From positions 198,107-262,106 of the forward strand of contig JAJFGJ010000016.1 in assembly GCA_021776175.1 (NCBI GenBank): DNA of 64,000 nt, given 5' to 3'. The notes below the pieces were generated by a model. The model did not search any database and had not been told where the DNA came from. It saw only the letters and a program-made list of their open reading frames with translations. A program made the translations under genes and the position numbers. The DNA is from Kiloniellaceae bacterium. Lineage in GTDB: Bacteria; Pseudomonadota; Alphaproteobacteria; Kiloniellales; J153. Of the stretch, positions 54,442 to 63,414 are shown piece by piece (positions within the stretch are counted from its first letter, which is position 1; each line of letters begins with the position of its first letter).

Positions 54442-54824
54442 GCTGATTTATCTCCAGAGAATACGTCTTGAGAACCGGATTTTCCAAACTATCCAGTGAG
54501 GATCGATTTAACCGGATGATGTGGTAGGGGCGGTCTTGGCGCAAGGATCATCCTATTCGAATTGACCGGGCGCCTGGAGCCTTTAGGAAATTTTCCACCA
54601 CGAAGACACAAAGACACTAAGGAGCCGCGAAGTAAGCATATTTGCGTTTCTTCGTGCCCCACGGTTCCGCGCCACGCGCGGCCCAAGGACAAGCTTAGTG
54701 TCTTTGTGTCTTCGTGGTGATTCTTCTCCTCATCGGTACGGCCCGGCAATCCATGGACCCTCGGGTCAAGCCCAAGAGTGACGAGTGGGGGAGTTAATTT
54801 CCTACGCCCTCACCCGAACCTGGA
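54442..54824. other. Intergenic region with palindromic element
   Basis: This 383-bp gap between OsmC and MmgE/PrpD genes has no supported gene. Its main content is the 124-bp inverted-repeat element at 54596-54719; the flanks show nothing else recognisable apart from the probable OsmC promoter region near 54442-54520. Confidence 0.55.
54596..54719. repeat. 124-bp palindromic element with 26-bp inverted repeats
   Basis: The arms 54596-54621 and 54694-54719 are perfect inverted copies (left arm begins CACCACGAAGACACAAAGAC). The 72-bp centre has no gene. Words of this type (CACGAAGACACAAAGACAC) recur as intergenic repeats in many bacterial genomes. There is no sequence relation to E1 or E2. 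Confidence 0.88.
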
Positions 54825-56183
54825 TCACGACGCGCGAAGCACTAAATCGAGCAGGCCGCCAAGCTTGGCGTCCCGGTCGTGAAGATTGAAGACAGCCTGG
54901 GATATTTTCCCGGCCCGGTCTTTACCGATAGGGCCGTCGGCGAAAGCGTGGAATTTAGCCGTGACTTCATCGCGCCCGACCCTTTCACCGGGGCCGCCGC
55001 GGGCGTTGATGGGGCCCGAGTTCAGGCGTTCGCCGTTCGCCAGGACAAGGGTGACATCGCCCCAGCGCCCGACCGGGAAACGTTCGTTATAGGTGTCGCT
55101 CTCCGTCACCGACGTCGCCGCGACAAGGCGGGCGATTTCGGGGTCCCTCAATCCGCTTCCCAGGACTTCATCGGGTCCGACGCGCCCGCGAACAACGGCC
55201 GCGGCAACCGGAAACGCCAGGCTGTATTGGGCCTTCGACGTAGTCTCCGGCATGGCGGAGGCCAGTCTGGCCGATTCATGGAACGTCGATATCTCTATCG
55301 CCGCCACATCCCCGGGCGTCAGAGCGCCGCGCTCTCTCAGGAGAAGCGCCCCGTCGATCGGGGCATGAGCCCAACGGCAAATGGGATAAGGCTTGATATA
55401 CTGCTCGAAAGTAAACCAATGAGCCCCAAGGTCGGCCCAGTACTCCACCGCCTCGTCGGCCTCGACGGTGATCGCCGGGGCGCCGGTGAACCCCCGTTCG
55501 GCGAGAAGCGCGGCCGTCACCCCGGCGAGGGTGCCCCAGCCCGAGCCGTCGTGCAGCATGGTCGGGTTATCGATTTCACGCATCATCTGGCTACGCGGGC
55601 CGTGGTACTCGGCGATTCCAATCGCCTGGCGAAGCTGCTCGCGGTCGAAACCGCGCAACCGCGCCCCCATGGCGGCGACGGCGAGCGCGTTCCATGCCCC
55701 GGACGTATGGTAGTCCGCCACCGTCGCATGCAACACGGCACCGGCCCGCGTCGCGATCTCGTAGCCCTGGACGAGATTGACGAGCGCCTCGCGGCCTGAA
55801 AGTTCCGGCCGACCATCGCAAAATGCCAAGAGGGCGGGCAAGAGCGCGACGCCGATATGACCCTTGTTAGGGGCGTAACCGTCGTGACCGTCGAAATTAT
55901 CGATCTGGGTCGCCCCCGCGTAAGCGGCGCCGGCGATACTGGCCTCGCGGCCATCGAAAATCATCCGCGCCGCCTCGCCATGCGCGCCGGCGGCGAACTG
56001 GCTAAACGCGATTTCCCGTGCGATGGGGGCCGCATCCGTCGCCGACGCCGCCGCCGCGACGCCGATCAGGTCGAGCAGTAAATCCTCGGCATAGGCTATG
56101 ACTTGATCGGGAATGTCGTCGAAAGTCAGATCGAAGGTAAAGCCGGCGAATTTCCCGAACGTATTCTTATCGTCGCAAGGCAT
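54825..56183 (-). CDS. MmgE/PrpD family protein
   Basis: A 452-aa protein related to 2-methylcitrate dehydratase (PrpD) and cis-aconitate decarboxylase. Visible features are the helical N-terminal domain (DLLLDLIGVAAAASATDAAPIAREIA), GAAYAGATQIDNFDGHD with the family NFDDH-type motif, and KPYPICRWAHAPIDGALLL (KxYPxC). The substrate is unknown and no propionate genes are nearby. ATG 56183 is preferred over a GTG at 56195, because GAGGAG lies 11 nt before the ATG. Confidence 0.88.
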   Translation of the reverse strand: MPCDDKNTFGKFAGFTFDLTFDDIPDQVIAYAEDLLLDLIGVAAAASATDAAPIAREIAFSQFAAGAHGEAARMIFDGREASIAGAAYAGATQIDNFDGHDGYAPNKGHIGVALLPALLAFCDGRPELSGREALVNLVQGYEIATRAGAVLHATVADYHTSGAWNALAVAAMGARLRGFDREQLRQAIGIAEYHGPRSQMMREIDNPTMLHDGSGWGTLAGVTAALLAERGFTGAPAITVEADEAVEYWADLGAHWFTFEQYIKPYPICRWAHAPIDGALLLRERGALTPGDVAAIEISTFHESARLASAMPETTSKAQYSLAFPVAAAVVRGRVGPDEVLGSGLRDPEIARLVAATSVTESDTYNERFPVGRWGDVTLVLANGERLNSGPINARGGPGERVGRDEVTAKFHAFADGPIGKDRAGKISQAVFNLHDRDAKLGGLLDLVLRAS

Positions 56184-56432
56184 GGTGTATTCCACTCCTC
56201 AACTCGCGCATGCGCCCCGCGCCCTGGTCGAAAAGCGGCCCCTGGATAAACCGCGCGGCACGTTTGGCACCGGAAACTTTAAGGGCGAAACCGTAACAAA
56301 CAAGGCCACCATTGGACCATTTCAATCTCAGTCGCGCCGTGACGGGAAAGGCCCCACCTTTAGCTAACGCCGGCTGAGCCTGTCGAAGAGCGAGGTTCGG
56401 GACGCGCGACGGCCGTGGACACCTTGTGCCGT

Positions 56433-57125
56433 TCAGGGCAGGTCGAAGACCTTGTGGAGTTGAACCCCGGCGGTGTAGCCGTGCGCGAGCGCGGTTTCGG
56501 CGACCGCGCGCCGGTTGGCCCGGTTTCGCGCCTCGTCGAATTCGTCGCAGGGCGAGAGATACACCGGCGCCCCGGGCCGGGGCCGGGCCACGGCGGCCTT
56601 ACCGCCGGCGGCCTGGGTCGCGCGCGCCGGCAGCCCGTCGGCGCCGATATCGCCCACCCGCGTCACGTATTTAAAGGCGCGCGCGCGGTCATGAATTTCA
56701 GGGTGAATCCTCGGCGTCTTGGGGCTGACCACGATATCGACGTAGGGCGCGGCCAGGCAGTCCTGCCACAGGGTGCCCGCGGTCTCGATCTGGGCGCGAA
56801 ACCCGTGGCCGTGCAAAGCCGGCAGCAGGCCATGAAGCGCTTGGCGCACCGGCTCGCCGCCGGTGATCACGGCAAGGGCCGTGGTTGCCGGCGCCAAGTC
56901 CCTGGCTGTGCGCGCGATATCTTCGATTGGAAGATAAGGATCGGTTTCGTCGTTCCATTGCGTGTCGCACCACCAGCAGCGCAGATTGCAACCGGTCAGT
57001 CGAATGAACAGGGCCGGGCGCCCGGCGTAGGGGCCCTCGCCTTGCAGGCTGTGAAATATCTCCGTGACTTGGAGGCGCGTCCCGTCGCCGGGTTCGCGCT
57101 TGCGGACAGGATTTTTCCCCAGCAT
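56433..57125 (-). CDS. queE: 7-carboxy-7-deazaguanine synthase
   Basis: A 230-aa radical SAM enzyme that contracts 6-carboxytetrahydropterin to 7-carboxy-7-deazaguanine in queuosine synthesis. The N-terminal FHSLQGEGPYAGRPALFIRL precedes the cluster-binding CNLRCWWCD (CxxxCxxC). It ends with MLGKNPV at the start and a Pro-rich end. It starts 12 bp after the queC stop, so the two are an operon. Confidence 0.95.
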   Translation of the reverse strand: MLGKNPVRKREPGDGTRLQVTEIFHSLQGEGPYAGRPALFIRLTGCNLRCWWCDTQWNDETDPYLPIEDIARTARDLAPATTALAVITGGEPVRQALHGLLPALHGHGFRAQIETAGTLWQDCLAAPYVDIVVSPKTPRIHPEIHDRARAFKYVTRVGDIGADGLPARATQAAGGKAAVARPRPGAPVYLSPCDEFDEARNRANRRAVAETALAHGYTAGVQLHKVFDLP

Positions 57126-57137
57126 CGGCGATCGTGC

Positions 57138-57869
57138 CTAGGTCCGCGCGCGCGCCGCCGCGCGCCGAGCGCGGTAGCGTTCATAGCCGGCCCGGCGCAA
57201 TTCGCAAGCCGGGCATTGGCCGCAGCCATAGCCCCAGTCGCGGCGCGCGCGCCTGTCGCCCAGATAGCAGCTATGGGTGGCCTCCACGATCAGCTCGACC
57301 AGGGCCTTGCCGCCGAGGGTCTCGGCCAGGTCCCAGGTCTCGGATTTATCCAGCCACATAAGCGGCGTGTCCACGGCGAAGCGCTGGTCCATGCCCAGGT
57401 TCAAGGCCACCTGGACCGCCTTGACGCTATCGTCCCGGCAGTCGGGGTAGCCGGAGAAATCGGTTTCGCAAACGCCCGCGATCAGGTGCTTGGTCCCGCG
57501 CCGGTAAGCCAGGGCCCCGGCGACCGTTAGAAACAAAATATTTCGCCCCGGCACGAAAGTATTGGGCAGGCCGCTCTCGGCCACGGCGATGGTCATGTCG
57601 TGGGTCAAGGCGGTCTCGCCGACCTGGCCGAGCACGCGCAGATCCAGCACGTGGTCCGGACCAAGCCGCCCGGACCAGCCGCCGCCGATGGTCACGATCT
57701 CGCGCAGGACATTCCGGCGCGCGGTCATTTCGACCTCGTGGCGCTGTCCGTAGTCGAAGCCGACGGTCTCGACATGCTCGAAGCGGTCCAGGGCCCAGGC
57801 CAGACAGGTCGCCGAATCCTGCCCGCCGGAGAACAGAACCAGGGCATGTCGCGGATTCAATTCGGGCAT
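57138..57869 (-). CDS. queC: 7-cyano-7-deazaguanine synthase
   Basis: A 243-aa ATP-dependent enzyme making preQ0 from the QueE product. The PP-loop is [20 protein letters not shown]. The zinc cysteines are in [20 protein letters not shown] together with an earlier Cys. ATG 57869 is chosen because the family starts just before the PP-loop; sequence upstream in frame lies over nrdJ. It begins 13 bp after the nrdJ stop. Confidence 0.95.
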   Translation of the reverse strand: MPELNPRHALVLFSGGQDSATCLAWALDRFEHVETVGFDYGQRHEVEMTARRNVLREIVTIGGGWSGRLGPDHVLDLRVLGQVGETALTHDMTIAVAESGLPNTFVPGRNILFLTVAGALAYRRGTKHLIAGVCETDFSGYPDCRDDSVKAVQVALNLGMDQRFAVDTPLMWLDKSETWDLAETLGGKALVELIVEATHSCYLGDRRARRDWGYGCGQCPACELRRAGYERYRARRAAARART

Positions 57870-57882
57870 GAGCTCGAAACTC

Positions 57883-60198
57883 TCACCCGCACTTGGAATA
57901 GCCGCAGGAGGTGCAGAGGTCGCAGCCTTCCTGGCGGATGATGCCGGCGGCGCCGCATTTTGGGCATTGGCGGATGCCGCTTGGCAGGGTGCGGGACGCG
58001 CCTTCTCGCGGTGCGTTTTGAGCCATGGCTTGCGGTTCGCTGCCGCCATCCACCGGCGCCGCGCCGGTCATGAAGCCGATGTCGATCATGTGCTGCTGTA
58101 TGATGGCGCCTATGGCGGCGAGCAGGGAGGGCACGTACTTGCCGCCGAGCCAGGCACCGCCGCGCGGATCGAAGACCGCCTTTAGTTCCTCGACCACGAA
58201 GGCGACATCGCCGCCGCGCCGGAACACGGCGCTGATCATGCGGGTCAGGGCGACGGTCCAGGAATAGTGCTCCATATTTTTCGAGTTGATGAAGATCTCG
58301 AAGGGGCGGCGGCGGCCGTCCTGCACGATGTCGTTGAGGGTCACGTAGATCGCGTGCTCGCTTTCGGGCCAGCGCAGCTTGTAGGTGCGCCCGGGCAGGG
58401 TCTCGGGCCGGTCGAGCGGCTGGGTCATGTAGACCACGGCGCCCGAATCCTCCGCGCTTGGCGGGCGCGGCGCCGCGGCGCCCGCCTCGGCCGGCGCGGC
58501 GGTGGGTTTGGATTCCAGAACCGCGCCGCTGACCGGGTTGGGGCGGTAGGTGGTGCAGCCCTTGCAGCCCAGGTCGTAGGCCTGCATGTAGACATCGGCG
58601 AAGGCGTCGAAGGGAATATCCTCGGCCAGGTTGATGGTCTTGGAAACCGAGGCATCGATGTATTTCTGCACCGCCGCCTGCATGACCACGTGGGCCGCCG
58701 GCTCCAGGCTCTGGGCATCGACGAAGGCGTCCGTCAGGGGCGCGTCGGCGCCCTTGAGGCTTCGGTACAGGCGATAGGCGCGGTCGCTGACCTCCTCGCT
58801 TTCGCGGACGCCGCCGGCCTTGACGATCTGGCGCGTGTAGGTGAAGGCGAAGACCGGCTCCAGGCCCGAGGAAATGTTGTCCGCGAGCAGCGAGATGGTC
58901 CCGGTCGGCGCGACCGATGTGACCAGGGCGTTGCGCATGCCGTGTTCCGCCACGGCGGCGCGCAAGGGCGCGTCCAGGGCCTTGACGGTCTCGCCCTGCA
59001 GGTACTTCGCCTTGTCGAACAGGGGAAAGACGCCCTTTTCCTGGGCCAGCGCGCAGGACGCCAGGTAGGCGTGGCGGCGTAGCGACGACATCCAGTTTTC
59101 CGTCAACTCGATCGCCTTGGCGCTGCCGTAGCGCGCCCCGCACATGATCAGGGCATCGCCCAGGCCGGTGATGCCGAGGCCGATGCGGCGCTTGGCCTTG
59201 GCCTCCGCCTCTTGTCGCGGCAAGGGAAAGCGCGAGGCCTCGATGGCGTTGTCCAGCATGCGCACCGCGGTCGGAACCAAGCGCTCGAGTTCCGCGAGAT
59301 CCAGTTTCGCGGCGGCCTCGAAAGGCGCGCGCACCAGGCTGGCCAAGTTGATGGAGCCGAGCAGGCAGGCGCCATAAGGGGGCAGCGCTTGCTCGCCGCA
59401 GGGATTGGTGCAGCGAATATCCTCGCAGTACCAAAGATTGTTGGCGCGGTTGATGCGGTCGATGAAGATGACGCCCGGTTCGGCCATGGCATAGGTCGCG
59501 CGCATGATCTTGTCCCAAAGGGCGCGCGCGGAAACCGTGCGGTGGAGCGTTCCCTCGAAGGTCAGATCCCAGGAGCCGTCCTCGCGCACCGCCTGCACGA
59601 AGGCATCGCTGACCAGGACCGAAAGGTTGAACATGCGCAGGCGGTCCGGCTGCCACTTGGCCTCGATGAAGTCCTCGATGTCGGGATGATCGCAGGCCAG
59701 GGTCGCCATCATGGCGCCCCGGCGGGTGCCGGCGCTCATGATGGTGCGGCACATGGCGTCCCAGACATCCATGAAGCTGAGCGGGCCCGAGGCGTCGGCG
59801 CCGACACCTTTCACCAGCGCGCCCCTGGGCCGCAGGGTCGAGAAATCGTAACCGATGCCGCCGCCTTGCTGCAGGGTCAGGGCGCCCTCGCGCAGGGCCT
59901 CGAAGATACCGCCCATGTCGTCGGGAATCGTGCCCATGACGAAGCAGTTGAACAGGGTCACGGCGCGTTTCGTCCCGGCGCCGGCCAGAATCCGCCCGGC
60001 CGGGATGAACTTGAAATCCTCCATGGCCGCGGCGAAGACCGGCTCCCACTTGGCCGGCTCGGCCTCGGGCGCGGCCAGGGCACGCGCCACCCGGGCCCAG
60101 GTTTGCGCCACCGACTTGTCCACGGGCTCCCCCGTGGCCGTCTTGAGGCGGTATTTCATGTCCCAAATCTGCCGCGAAAGGCCGGATATCGGCGCCAT
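57883..60198 (-). CDS. nrdJ: Adenosylcobalamin-dependent ribonucleoside-diphosphate reductase (class II)
   Basis: A 771-aa vitamin B12-dependent RNR. Core signatures are [40 protein letters not shown], the active-site loop [24 protein letters not shown] with the thiyl-radical Cys region, and [20 protein letters not shown]. The C-terminus has a zinc-finger-like motif ([23 protein letters not shown]) that supplies reducing cysteines. It makes deoxyribonucleotides independently of oxygen. It heads the nrdJ-queC-queE series. Confidence 0.96.
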   Translation of the reverse strand: MAPISGLSRQIWDMKYRLKTATGEPVDKSVAQTWARVARALAAPEAEPAKWEPVFAAAMEDFKFIPAGRILAGAGTKRAVTLFNCFVMGTIPDDMGGIFEALREGALTLQQGGGIGYDFSTLRPRGALVKGVGADASGPLSFMDVWDAMCRTIMSAGTRRGAMMATLACDHPDIEDFIEAKWQPDRLRMFNLSVLVSDAFVQAVREDGSWDLTFEGTLHRTVSARALWDKIMRATYAMAEPGVIFIDRINRANNLWYCEDIRCTNPCGEQALPPYGACLLGSINLASLVRAPFEAAAKLDLAELERLVPTAVRMLDNAIEASRFPLPRQEAEAKAKRRIGLGITGLGDALIMCGARYGSAKAIELTENWMSSLRRHAYLASCALAQEKGVFPLFDKAKYLQGETVKALDAPLRAAVAEHGMRNALVTSVAPTGTISLLADNISSGLEPVFAFTYTRQIVKAGGVRESEEVSDRAYRLYRSLKGADAPLTDAFVDAQSLEPAAHVVMQAAVQKYIDASVSKTINLAEDIPFDAFADVYMQAYDLGCKGCTTYRPNPVSGAVLESKPTAAPAEAGAAAPRPPSAEDSGAVVYMTQPLDRPETLPGRTYKLRWPESEHAIYVTLNDIVQDGRRRPFEIFINSKNMEHYSWTVALTRMISAVFRRGGDVAFVVEELKAVFDPRGGAWLGGKYVPSLLAAIGAIIQQHMIDIGFMTGAAPVDGGSEPQAMAQNAPREGASRTLPSGIRQCPKCGAAGIIRQEGCDLCTSCGYSKCG

Positions 60199-60256
60199 GG
60201 CTTAAAGCTCTCTGTCTGGACCCCCGGTATTATACACCAAGAAGCGCCTAGGGGGC

Positions 60257-60970
60257 CTAATCGGTGGCCGCCAGAAGCCGGGCGCTGGCACTCTCGATTC
60301 GTTTTTCGAGCTCCAGGGCGAAGGCCTTGCGTGGCATTCCGGGCGCGATCGGGGGCAGGATCTCCAGAACGATATGCCCCGGCTTCTTCAGGAAGGTCCG
60401 CCGGCCCCAATAAAGGCCCGAATTGAGCGCCACCGGAACCACGGGCACGCCCAGGCGCGTGTAAAGGGCCGCGGTGCCGGGATGGTAGGGAAGATGGGTG
60501 CCCGGCGCGGCCCGGGTGCCTTCGGGGAAGATCACGATCGTCTGCCCCCGCGCCAGGACCTCGCGGGCGTAATCGATCATGCGGCGCAAGGCGCTCGGCC
60601 CACCCGCGCGGTCGATGGGAATGCAGCCGGCGCCGACGACATACCAACCGAACACCGGGATTTTCAAAAGCTCGCGCTTCAGGACGAAACCGGGGCCATT
60701 GAGAAAGGTGGAAAAGATTATGGTGTCCCAGGCCGATTGATGCTTGGAGGCGATAAGGCAAGGCGTGTCCGGCAAGTTTTCCAAGCCGCGCACCGTGTAG
60801 GAAAGCCGGCAGATATGGCGCAGCATGAACAAGTTGCCGCGCGCCCAAATCCGCCCGGCCGTGAACAAGGCTTGGCGCGGCCCCGCGAGCAGGGGGACGC
60901 ACAGGATCACGATCAGACCGGTCCAGAAATAAAACAGGGCATTGAACAGGAACGAGCGCGCGCCGATCAT
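60257..60970 (-). CDS. plsC: 1-acyl-sn-glycerol-3-phosphate acyltransferase
   Basis: A 237-aa membrane acyltransferase that makes phosphatidic acid. One N-terminal hydrophobic helix (FLFNALFYFWTGLIVILCVPLL) precedes the catalytic HX4D (ASKHQSAWDTI), the FPEGTRAAPGT motif and VPVVPVALNSG. The start ATG overlaps the ydcF-like stop (ATGA), the last gene of the ftsE-ftsX series. Confidence 0.94.
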   Translation of the reverse strand: MIGARSFLFNALFYFWTGLIVILCVPLLAGPRQALFTAGRIWARGNLFMLRHICRLSYTVRGLENLPDTPCLIASKHQSAWDTIIFSTFLNGPGFVLKRELLKIPVFGWYVVGAGCIPIDRAGGPSALRRMIDYAREVLARGQTIVIFPEGTRAAPGTHLPYHPGTAALYTRLGVPVVPVALNSGLYWGRRTFLKKPGHIVLEILPPIAPGMPRKAFALELEKRIESASARLLAATD

Positions 60971-61596
60971 TTTGTATCGGAGTCCTTTGGGCTTTCCGGC
61001 GCGCCGGCAAAAAAATTCCAGGCCAAGGCGGCCAGGTATTTGCTGTATTCGCTCACGATCAGGCCCGGCTTCGCGGGCCAGCGCCACCAGGTGCCCGGTC
61101 TGAAATCATCGGGAAATACCGGGTGAGGGACGATTGTTACCTCCGGCATAACTCTTCGAAACTCCAGCAGGCTGCGCGGCATATGATAGGCGGAGGTAAC
61201 CAGGCGCAGGGAGCGCAGATTCTGCTCGCGCAGCCAAGCAAGCGTTTCCACGGCGTTTCCGTTGGTGTTATCGGCCTGATATCCCAAAGCGATGCAACAG
61301 GCCAATTCCCGCGGCGACTGCTGGGACACACGCAGCAGCTCCTCCACATCCACGCCCCGGTAGACCCCCGATACGAAGAGTTTTTGGGCGCGGCCCTCGG
61401 ATAGAAGCTTGAGGCCCTGGTGGACGCGGCCGACGCCACCGGTCAGGACCACGATGGCGCCGGTCTTGGTGTCGGTATCGGCGACCGATTTGGGTAAAGA
61501 GGACGCGAACCACAAAAGCCCCAGCAACCAAACCAGAATCGCGAAACCAGCCACCACGATCAAGCGCCGCGCCAGGCGATTGCCGCGAGGATTCAT
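60967..61596 (-). CDS. YdcF/DUF218 family membrane-anchored protein
   Basis: A 209-aa protein with one N-terminal membrane helix (LIVVAGFAILVWLLGLLWFAS) and a DUF218 domain (AIVVLTGGVGRVHQGLKLLSEG, LFVSGVYRGVD, TNGNAVETLAWLREQ, LVTSAYHMPRSLLEFRR). DUF218 members (SanA, ElyC, YdcF) are linked to envelope integrity; biochemistry uncertain. ATG 61596 is chosen because sequence upstream in frame lies over ftsX. It sits between ftsX and plsC, a conserved arrangement. Confidence 0.88.
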   Translation of the reverse strand: MNPRGNRLARRLIVVAGFAILVWLLGLLWFASSLPKSVADTDTKTGAIVVLTGGVGRVHQGLKLLSEGRAQKLFVSGVYRGVDVEELLRVSQQSPRELACCIALGYQADNTNGNAVETLAWLREQNLRSLRLVTSAYHMPRSLLEFRRVMPEVTIVPHPVFPDDFRPGTWWRWPAKPGLIVSEYSKYLAALAWNFFAGAPESPKDSDTK

Positions 61597-61622
61597 GGTG
61601 AAAGTGCGCCGGGGTCCCACCC

Positions 61623-62516
61623 TCAGGGCATCCGCGCCAGCGTGCGCAGCACCGTGAACCGGGCCGTTAGCGTCGCCACCAGCGCCACGGCCACCGGCAG
61701 CAGCAGCAGCACCGACCAATCCAAGGGTTGCAACGCCAACTCCGGCAGAACCATGGCTTCGCTGCCCTTCAAGACCTCCCCCGCGAGGAACACCGTCCCG
61801 ACCGCCAGCAGTAATCCAATCATGCCCCCGCGCAGCGCGAAGCTCAGGACATGGGCCTGGAACTGGCTGGCGACATAGGAATCGCGGGCCCCGATCAGGT
61901 GCAGCAGTTCAATGACATGGCCATGGACCGACAAGCCCATGCGGGTGGCGAAGGCCACGATCATGACCGCGCACCCGGCGATCAGGACCACCACTAGAAT
62001 CGCGATTCCCTGCACGGTGCGGGCCAGATCGCGAACCTTGCCCAGCCACGCCTGATGGGTGTCGACGACCGCGTCGGGCGAGATTTTCGCGACCGCGCGC
62101 GCCAGGGCGGCGAAGTCCGGTTCGGCCGCCGGGTTGAAGGTCACCGATATCAAGACCGGCACCGGCAGCTCGGCCAAGCTGGCGGCGGCGCCGAGCCAGG
62201 GCCGCAGCAGGCGTTCGATCTCTTCGGGCTCCATCACCTTGGCCTCGCGAACCCCCGGCGTCGCGATCAGAAGGTCGAGAACGCGGTCCAAGGCATCGGG
62301 CGCGGACTTGGCTTTGGCGACCACCTGGTCAGGTGGAATTTGAATCGTCAGGGTGCCGCTGAGGCCCTCCTGCCAATGGCCGATCGCCCGGCTCATGGTC
62401 AAGGCGGAAATCAGGGCCAGGGCGGCGAGATAAACCATGATCGCGACCAGCCACGGCAAAAAGCGCCCCGAGGCGTCGCTGTCGAGCGGCACGTCCCGGC
62501 GCGCGAACAACATCAT
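61623..62516 (-). CDS. ftsX: Cell-division protein FtsX
   Basis: A 297-aa ABC-like permease. One N-terminal TM helix (WLVAIMVYLAALALISALT) precedes an extracytoplasmic domain (SAPDALDRVLDLLIATPGVREAKVM) and three C-terminal TM helices (IAILVVVLIAGCAVMIV, GGMIGLLLAVGTVFLAG, VLLLLPVAVALVATLTARF). With FtsE it controls peptidoglycan hydrolysis at the septum. The start overlaps the ftsE stop by 4 bp. Confidence 0.93.
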   Translation of the reverse strand: MMLFARRDVPLDSDASGRFLPWLVAIMVYLAALALISALTMSRAIGHWQEGLSGTLTIQIPPDQVVAKAKSAPDALDRVLDLLIATPGVREAKVMEPEEIERLLRPWLGAAASLAELPVPVLISVTFNPAAEPDFAALARAVAKISPDAVVDTHQAWLGKVRDLARTVQGIAILVVVLIAGCAVMIVAFATRMGLSVHGHVIELLHLIGARDSYVASQFQAHVLSFALRGGMIGLLLAVGTVFLAGEVLKGSEAMVLPELALQPLDWSVLLLLPVAVALVATLTARFTVLRTLARMP

Positions 62517-63190
62517 GCCCGGCCCTTTCGCGGGCGGTCCACGCGCACCCCGCCATCCACCAAGCGCACGACCGGATGATCGAAACGCGCCACCAGGGAT
62601 TCGTTATGAGTCGCGATCACGATTGTGGTTCCCAACTTGTTGAGTTCCTCGAATAGATATAGCAGACGGACAGCCATGCGATCGTCCACATTTCCCGTCG
62701 GCTCGTCGGCGATCAGCAGGCTTGGCCGGCCGACCACGGCGCGGGCGATCGCGACCCGTTGCTTCTGGCCGCCCGACAATGTCGGGGGATAAGAATCCAA
62801 ATGCTCCGACAATCCGACCCAGGCCAGGAGTTCGGCCACGTGGCGGCGGACTTTTTCATCGCGCTGGCCGCTTATCTTGAGCGGCAGGGCGACGTTCTCG
62901 AGGGCCGTTAGATGGTCGAGCAGACGAAAATCCTGGAACACGACGCCGATCTTGCGGCGCATCATGGCCGTCTCGGGACGTGACAAGGTTGTGACATCGC
63001 GTTCGAACAATCGAATGCGGCCGGCACTTGGCTTGCGCGCCAGATAAATCATGCTCAGGAGCGACGATTTTCCGGCGCCGCTGGCCCCGGTCATGAAATG
63101 AAACGACCCCGGTGCCAAATGAAACGAAACGCCGCCCAGTACTTCCGGGCCGGCGCCGTAACGCAAGGAAACATCTTCGAATCGAACCAA
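62513..63190 (-). CDS. ftsE: Cell-division ATP-binding protein FtsE
   Basis: A 225-aa ABC ATPase. Walker A is MTGASGAGKSSLLSMIYL, the signature LSGGQKQRVAIARAVV, and Walker B LLIADEPTGNVDDRM with the His switch in IATHNE. The only start in the right place is TTG (63188-63190), giving (M)VRFEDVSLRYG. A TAA in frame at 63221-63223 excludes a longer form. The 224-bp upstream gap contains a four-copy 23-bp repeat. Confidence 0.95.
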   Translation of the reverse strand: MVRFEDVSLRYGAGPEVLGGVSFHLAPGSFHFMTGASGAGKSSLLSMIYLARKPSAGRIRLFERDVTTLSRPETAMMRRKIGVVFQDFRLLDHLTALENVALPLKISGQRDEKVRRHVAELLAWVGLSEHLDSYPPTLSGGQKQRVAIARAVVGRPSLLIADEPTGNVDDRMAVRLLYLFEELNKLGTTIVIATHNESLVARFDHPVVRLVDGGVRVDRPRKGRA

Positions 63191-63248
63191 AGTCTTGCCG
63201 ATCGCCGGATCTGGAAATGCTTAGCAAGATGACATATTCGGCTCAGAG

Positions 63249-63340
63249 TCGTAAAGCGGATGCCCGCTGGGTCGTAAAGCGGATGCCCGCTAGATCGTAA
63301 AGCGGATACCCGCTGGGCCGTAAAGCGGATACCCGCTGGC
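63249..63340. repeat. Four-copy 23-bp tandem repeat, each with a hairpin
   Basis: Units at 63249-63271, 63272-63294, 63295-63317 and 63318-63340 share the consensus TCGTAAAGCGGATRCCCGCT plus three variable bases. Each contains AGCGG and CCGCT as inverted 5-bp arms around a 4-nt loop. It lies between the divergent ftsE and zinc-ribbon genes. Confidence 0.92.
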
Positions 63341-63414
63341 AGCTTGCTTTAGGGATTGGCCCTACCTATAAGATCAGGGTTCCGTAATATGCGTGGGCGT
63401 TGATATATCCCTTA

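Noticed and set aside
57870..58049. Longer queC start with an Ala-rich N-terminal extension
   Set aside because: The extension lies over the conserved zinc-finger end of nrdJ, and QueC proteins start just before the PP-loop.
63249..63340. Possible minimal CRISPR array
   Set aside because: The 23-bp units are directly tandem with no unique spacers, and no cas genes are present.
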